DNA from: SCTD01 sp038256525
GTDB taxonomy: Bacteria > Actinomycetota > Actinomycetes > Mycobacteriales > SCTD01
Reading direction: 5' to 3'
NCBI GenBank assembly: GCA_038256525.1
Contig: JBBSKF010000068.1
Location: forward strand, 1-18,057
DNA: 18,057 nt
Below the pieces are notes generated by a model. That model was not told where the DNA came from, ran no database searches, and saw only the letters and a program-made list of their open reading frames with translations. The translations under genes were made by a program, and so were the position numbers. Position 1 is the first letter of the stretch. Every line of letters starts with the position of its first letter. Positions 14,759-18,057 of this stretch are shown here, piece after piece.

Positions 14759-15442
14759 ATGGACGACACCGCAATGACCCCGCTGTCCGCAGCCGAGTTG
14801 GACGCGGAGGGCGTGACGGCGCTGCCGTCCAAGGAGGTCATCTCGCTGTTGGACCTCAACGCCGATCTCGACCTGGCGCTCGACGTCGCCGCTCCGATCG
14901 ACCTGGCTATCGCGGCGAACGCGAATGTCGCAGCCCCGATCGACGCGGCGGTCAGCGCCAACATCCTGTCCTTCGGTTCGGAGTCCGCCGCGCTCGCCGA
15001 CCAGGACGCGGTCATCCTTCAGAGCATCTCGGGTGAGGCGATCGCTGACAGCACGCAGGACAGCACCATCAACCAGGGCGCCGAAACCACTCCCACGGGG
15101 ACCGAGCCGGTGGCGACTGACGGTACGAGTGGGACCGGCCTGGAGGCCGTCCCGCTGCCGACCGACGGTGTCGCGCCGAGCGCCGACTCCCTGCTCGGTG
15201 GCAATCTGCTCAACATCGACGTCAACGCGGCGCTGGACGCCGACCTCGCTGCGCCGATCGCCGGTGCGGTGGCCGCCAACGCCAACGTCGCGGCGCCGAT
15301 CGACGCGGCTGTCTCGGCCAACATCCTGTCGGTCGACTCGCAGTCGACCGCCATCGCCGACCAGGACGTCGTCATCGTTCAGGACCTGGACGACGTCACG
15401 GCCGAGGCGACGACCGACCAGACGTCCGAGATCAACCAGTAG
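14759..15442 (+). CDS. Acidic two-repeat protein of unknown function, candidate partner of the adjacent metalloprotease
   Basis: This 227-residue protein has no signal peptide, membrane segment or cysteine that I can see. It has no Arg and only one Lys (Lys25), so it is strongly acidic. Two long repeats are visible at about residues 34-106 and 156-227. Each contains NANVAAPIDAAVSANILS, then ADQD..VI.Q, and closes with a Q/N-rich end (TINQ, EINQ). A Gly/Thr/Pro-rich linker (about 107-155) separates them. The N-terminal part ALPSKEVISLLDLNADLDL is leader-like in appearance. The ATG at 14759-14761 has GGGAG six bases upstream. Its stop is nine bases from the M50 gene, so the two are almost certainly cotranscribed. 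I have an impression of similar repeat proteins beside M50 genes in other actinomycetes, but know no assigned function. Confidence 0.75.
   Translation: MDDTAMTPLSAAELDAEGVTALPSKEVISLLDLNADLDLALDVAAPIDLAIAANANVAAPIDAAVSANILSFGSESAALADQDAVILQSISGEAIADSTQDSTINQGAETTPTGTEPVATDGTSGTGLEAVPLPTDGVAPSADSLLGGNLLNIDVNAALDADLAAPIAGAVAANANVAAPIDAAVSANILSVDSQSTAIADQDVVIVQDLDDVTAEATTDQTSEINQ
14858..15439 (+). repeat. Internal tandem duplication within the repeat-protein gene
   Basis: Codons 34-106 (14858-15076) and 156-227 (15224-15439) encode two diverged copies of one module. The best-conserved block is the shared NANVAAPIDAAVSANILS. Similarity extends to the DNA (for example CCGATCGACGCGG in both copies), so the copies are either a fairly recent duplication or held similar by selection. 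The unit between them (15077-15223) is not repeated. Confidence 0.7.
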
Positions 15443-15451
15443 CGGCTGCAG

Positions 15452-17782
15452 ATGCCTGGGGACACCAGCTCACCCGTACTCCCGTCCCCCGGAGCGCAGG
15501 CCGTCACCGACGCCGGCCCGCCCGCGCTCGCCGACGGCCTCGAACTGTTCGGCGAGCAGCCGGGGTCGGGGTTCGCGACGCCTCCGTCGTTAGTCCGGCG
15601 GGCCGACGGGACGATGCTGCAGCTGACGCCGCTGCTGTATGCCGTGCTCGAGGCGGTCGACGGGGTGCGCGACCACGTCCAGATCGCCGAGCACGTCTCG
15701 CAGTCGGTCGGCCGGCTCCTGCGGCCCGAGGACGTCGCGACGCTGCTGGACGGCAAGCTGCGCCCGCTCGGGGTGCTGGCCATGGCCGACGGCTCGCAGC
15801 CCGAGGTCCGCACCGCTGAGCCGCTGCTGGGGCTGCGCTTTCGCCACGTCGTCAGCGATCCGGACAAGACCCGTCGGCTGACCGCGCCGTTCGCGTGGCT
15901 GTTCCACCCGGCTGTGGTCCTGCCACTCGTTGTCGCCTTCTTCCTCACCGCTGGCTGGGTGCTCTTTCGGGAAGGGCTTGGCGCGGCGACCTTCGAGGCG
16001 TTCGACTCCCCTGGGCTCCTCCTGCTGATCATCGGCTTCACGGTGCTGTCCGCGGGGCTGCACGAGTTCGGGCATGCCGCCGCCTGCAAGTACGGCGGGG
16101 CGACGCCCGGGGCGATGGGCTTCGGTCTCTATCTGGTGTGGCCGGCCTTCTACACCGAGGTCGGCGACAGCTACCGGCTCGGGCGGGGCGGCCGGCTGCG
16201 GGTCGATCTCGGCGGCTTCTACTTCAACGCGATCGTCGCTGTGGCCTCCTGGGCGATCTGGCTGGTGACCGGGCTCGACGCGCTCCTGCTGCTCATCGCG
16301 GCCCAGGTCCTGCAGATGGTCCGCCAGCTCACCCCGCTGGTCCGCTTCGACGGCTACCACGTGCTCGCCGACCTGACCGGTGTGCCGGACCTCTACGGCC
16401 GGATCGGCCCGACCTTCCGCGGCCTGCTGCCGTGGAACTGGGGCAAGCCGGAGACCAAGGTCCTCAAGCCTGGCGCCCGGTTGATCGTGACCGCGTGGGT
16501 GCTGATCGCCGTACCGCTGCTGATCGGCACCCTGCTGCTGATGGTCCTGGCGCTGCCGCGGGTCGTCGCAACAGCGTGGGTCAGCCTGAACCGCGAGGTC
16601 GAGCAGTTCGGCGACCACCTGCAGGACGGGCAGCCGGCCGGCGCGATCCTCGACGTGCTGTCGGCCGTCGCGGTGGTGCTGCCCCTACTCGGGCTGGGCT
16701 ACCTGCTGGTGAGCCTGACCCGCCGGATCGGCGCGAGGCTCTGGACCGCCACCTCGGATCGACCGGTCCGCCGGGGGCTGCTGATCGCCGCGGCCCTCGC
16801 GCTCGCGGCGCTGTTGGCGGCGTCCTGGTGGCCGAGCGGTGACACCTATCGTCCGATCACAGCCTCCGATCGGGGGACCGTCCTCGACGCCGTCTCGGCA
16901 TCGCGTTCGACACCGCTCGAGGCTCCTGCCTCCTCCACCGGCAAGAACCCGGACGGAGCCGTGCGAGGAAGCGGGGTGCGCGACGGCGACATCGCCGCCG
17001 CGCGAGCGCTCTACGCCTCGCCGATCCCCCCGCAGCCGACGCAGGAGGATGCTGCGCTCGCGGTGGTGCTCCTGCCGCGCGACGGCGGCACGCCCTGGAT
17101 CTTCCCGTTCGACAAGCCGGGGGCGCCAGGGCCCGGCGACAACCAGGCCTTCGCCCTCAACACCACCGACGGCACAACCGTGTACGACGTCGCCTTCGCC
17201 TTCGTCTGGGCCGATGACGGGACGGTGCTCAACAAGAACGAGGCCTACGCCTTCGCCAGCTGCCGGGACTGCACCACGGTCGCGATTGCCTTTCAGATCG
17301 TCCTGGTGATCGGGCAGGCCGACGTCGCGATCCCGCAGAACCTGGCCGGCTCGCTCAACTACGCCTGCGTCCAGTGCGTCACCGAGGCACTCGCCCAGCA
17401 GATTGTTCTGACCCTGCCGGGGATTCCGAGCGAGGCCACCATCGCCGAGCTCGAAGCGCTGTTCACCGAGATCCAGGAGTTCGGCGCGAATCTCGAGGGG
17501 TTGAGCATCGAGGAGGTCAGGGCGCGTCTGACGGAGTACGAGGCGCAGCTGCTCGAGGTGGTGAAGGACGAGATCACGCTCCAGCAGGTGACACCGTCGG
17601 GTTCACCGCGAGCGTCGGCCGGGGCGTCGGCATCGCCCGATCCGCAGCGCTCTGCCTCGCCCAGCCCGTCCGCGCGTTCCGGGAGTTCGCCGAGTCCCAC
17701 ACCGCAGGCGAGCAGCGTCAGCCCGAGCGCAAGTCCGAGCCCCGGACAGTCGACGGCACCGAGTCCTACGGCGACGCCCTGA
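15452..17782 (+). CDS. Membrane M50-type zinc metalloprotease with PqqD-like N-terminal region and CxxC extracytoplasmic tail
   Basis: This 776-residue protein has, in order: a Pro-rich start; a PqqD-like winged-helix region (about 45-112, QLTPLLYAVLEAVDG..PEDVATLLDGKLRPLGVL); several membrane helices between about 152 and 460; the zinc motif HEFGH (204-208) with a second-site Asp300 in RFDGYHVLADL; and an extracytoplasmic region (about 465-710) with two CxxC pairs (C604/C607 in SCRDC, C639/C642 in ACVQC), each followed by a hydrophobic beta-like run. It ends in a Ser/Pro/Thr-rich tail (about 712-776). This matches the YydH-like peptide zinc metalloprotease group, whose partners are ribosomally made peptides. 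The ATG is nine bases after the repeat-protein stop, with only a weak ribosome site, suggesting coupled translation. Substrate and cleavage are inferred. Confidence 0.85.
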   Translation: MPGDTSSPVLPSPGAQAVTDAGPPALADGLELFGEQPGSGFATPPSLVRRADGTMLQLTPLLYAVLEAVDGVRDHVQIAEHVSQSVGRLLRPEDVATLLDGKLRPLGVLAMADGSQPEVRTAEPLLGLRFRHVVSDPDKTRRLTAPFAWLFHPAVVLPLVVAFFLTAGWVLFREGLGAATFEAFDSPGLLLLIIGFTVLSAGLHEFGHAAACKYGGATPGAMGFGLYLVWPAFYTEVGDSYRLGRGGRLRVDLGGFYFNAIVAVASWAIWLVTGLDALLLLIAAQVLQMVRQLTPLVRFDGYHVLADLTGVPDLYGRIGPTFRGLLPWNWGKPETKVLKPGARLIVTAWVLIAVPLLIGTLLLMVLALPRVVATAWVSLNREVEQFGDHLQDGQPAGAILDVLSAVAVVLPLLGLGYLLVSLTRRIGARLWTATSDRPVRRGLLIAAALALAALLAASWWPSGDTYRPITASDRGTVLDAVSASRSTPLEAPASSTGKNPDGAVRGSGVRDGDIAAARALYASPIPPQPTQEDAALAVVLLPRDGGTPWIFPFDKPGAPGPGDNQAFALNTTDGTTVYDVAFAFVWADDGTVLNKNEAYAFASCRDCTTVAIAFQIVLVIGQADVAIPQNLAGSLNYACVQCVTEALAQQIVLTLPGIPSEATIAELEALFTEIQEFGANLEGLSIEEVRARLTEYEAQLLEVVKDEITLQQVTPSGSPRASAGASASPDPQRSASPSPSARSGSSPSPTPQASSVSPSASPSPGQSTAPSPTATP

Positions 17783-17810
17783 CGCTCCGTCCAGCTATCA
17801 GTTTCCGTAG

Positions 17811-17833
17811 AAAGCCCTGACCGCAGGCGCTTT
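17811..17833 (+). terminator. Possible hairpin terminator after the protease gene
   Basis: AAAGC (17811-17815) pairs with GCTTT (17829-17833), with an inner CTG/CAG pairing. A moderately T-containing stretch (CCCATTTTGTC) follows. The stem is imperfect and no long T-run follows directly, so this is a weak candidate for ending the two-gene cassette. Confidence 0.3.
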
Positions 17834-17862
17834 CGGCTCCCCATTTTGTCGCACCCTCCCTT

Positions 17863-17868
17863 TATCGT
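17863..17868 (+). promoter_or_regulatory. Possible -10 element of a leaderless HNH gene
   Basis: TATCGT fits TANNNT and lies seven bases before the GTG at 17876. At that distance transcription would begin at or next to the start codon, the arrangement of leaderless actinobacterial mRNAs. No Shine-Dalgarno is present, which agrees. The -35 is not convincing. Confidence 0.35.
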
Positions 17869-17875
17869 CTGTGGT

Positions 17876-18057
17876 GTGAGAGATCTGTTGTTCCCGTCGC
17901 CGCCGCCGTTGCGGGCGTGGTTGCGCTCGGCGGCGCGGGTCGGGGCGGTGGCGTTCTCGGCGGAGTGCCGGGCGATCACGGCGATGGTCGAGGCGGCCGA
18001 ACCGGAGCAGCGGGAGTTCGTGGCCGGTGAGGTCGGGTGTGTGCTGCACATCGCGCC
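17876..18057 (+). CDS. 5' part of a DUF222/13E12-like HNH endonuclease gene, cut by the window edge
   Basis: From GTG 17876 the frame stays open to the right edge (60 codons). It encodes a start VRDLLFPSPPPLRAW, then AECRAITAMVEAAEPEQREFVAGEVGCVLHIA. The pattern of a short helical region followed by FVAGEVGCVL resembles the N-terminus of DUF222 proteins (an EIA.AL-type block), most of which carry a C-terminal HNH domain. That domain is beyond the window, so nuclease function is presumed, not seen. It has the same orientation as the HNH remnant at the left edge but covers the opposite end of such a gene, so the two cannot be aligned here. Confidence 0.55.
   Translation, partial: MRDLLFPSPPPLRAWLRSAARVGAVAFSAECRAITAMVEAAEPEQREFVAGEVGCVLHIA

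Noticed and set aside
14605..15015. Minus-strand open frame of 136 codons opposite the repeat-protein start
   Set aside because: A Ser/Ala-rich mirror of the repeat gene. The plus-strand frame has the ribosome site, the repeat structure and an operon partner.
1..18057. CRISPR arrays, tRNA or rRNA genes, prophage or intact insertion sequences
   Set aside because: No regularly spaced repeats, no T-loop/anticodon-stem pattern, and no transposase, integrase or structural phage gene were seen. The only mobile-type sequences are the HNH fragments.

Overview
This GC-rich window looks like an actinomycete chromosome. The evidence is the high third-position GC, frequent GTG starts, genes overlapping by 4-8 bases, and DUF222/13E12-type HNH nuclease sequence at both edges. 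A Frankiales, Geodermatophilales or Sporichthyales member is a reasonable guess, but the sequence does not fix the taxon. I see no rRNA, tRNA, CRISPR array or intact insertion sequence.

Layout. At 1-322 (+) lies the 3' remnant of an HNH endonuclease, preceded by an out-of-frame protein tail. At 328-2967 (-) a cobalamin-type acyl-CoA mutase large subunit (no B12 domain) is followed by a YbbN/CnoX-like thioredoxin-TPR protein. A zinc-ribbon Nudix hydrolase (3038-3544, +) diverges from the mutase. At 3564-6041 (-) two neighbouring genes encode membrane proteins that both begin with a four-cysteine zinc ribbon; one has a discoidin-like extracytoplasmic domain and the other is polytopic.

The centre (6141-14473, -) is a compact eight-gene molybdenum hydroxylase operon in transcription order coxS-coxL-coxM-coxD-coxE-xdhC-MobA/MocA-like-coxG. 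Nearly all junctions overlap by 4 or 8 bases. It encodes the iron-sulfur, molybdenum and FAD subunits plus the enzymes expected to make, load and sulfurate the cofactor and to anchor the enzyme at the membrane. The large subunit has AYRGAGR instead of the CO dehydrogenase AYRCSFR, so this is a form II enzyme whose substrate is open.

Across a 285-base divergent region holding a strong inverted repeat lies a two-gene (+) cassette. The first gene (14759-15442) encodes a very acidic, Arg- and Cys-free protein with two long internal repeats. The second (15452-17782) encodes a membrane M50-type zinc metalloprotease with a PqqD-like N-terminal region and an extracytoplasmic tail with two CxxC pairs. 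I infer that the protease recognises, and possibly processes or exports, the repeat protein. This is the best candidate for an undescribed system here. The window ends in the start of another DUF222/HNH gene, probably leaderless.
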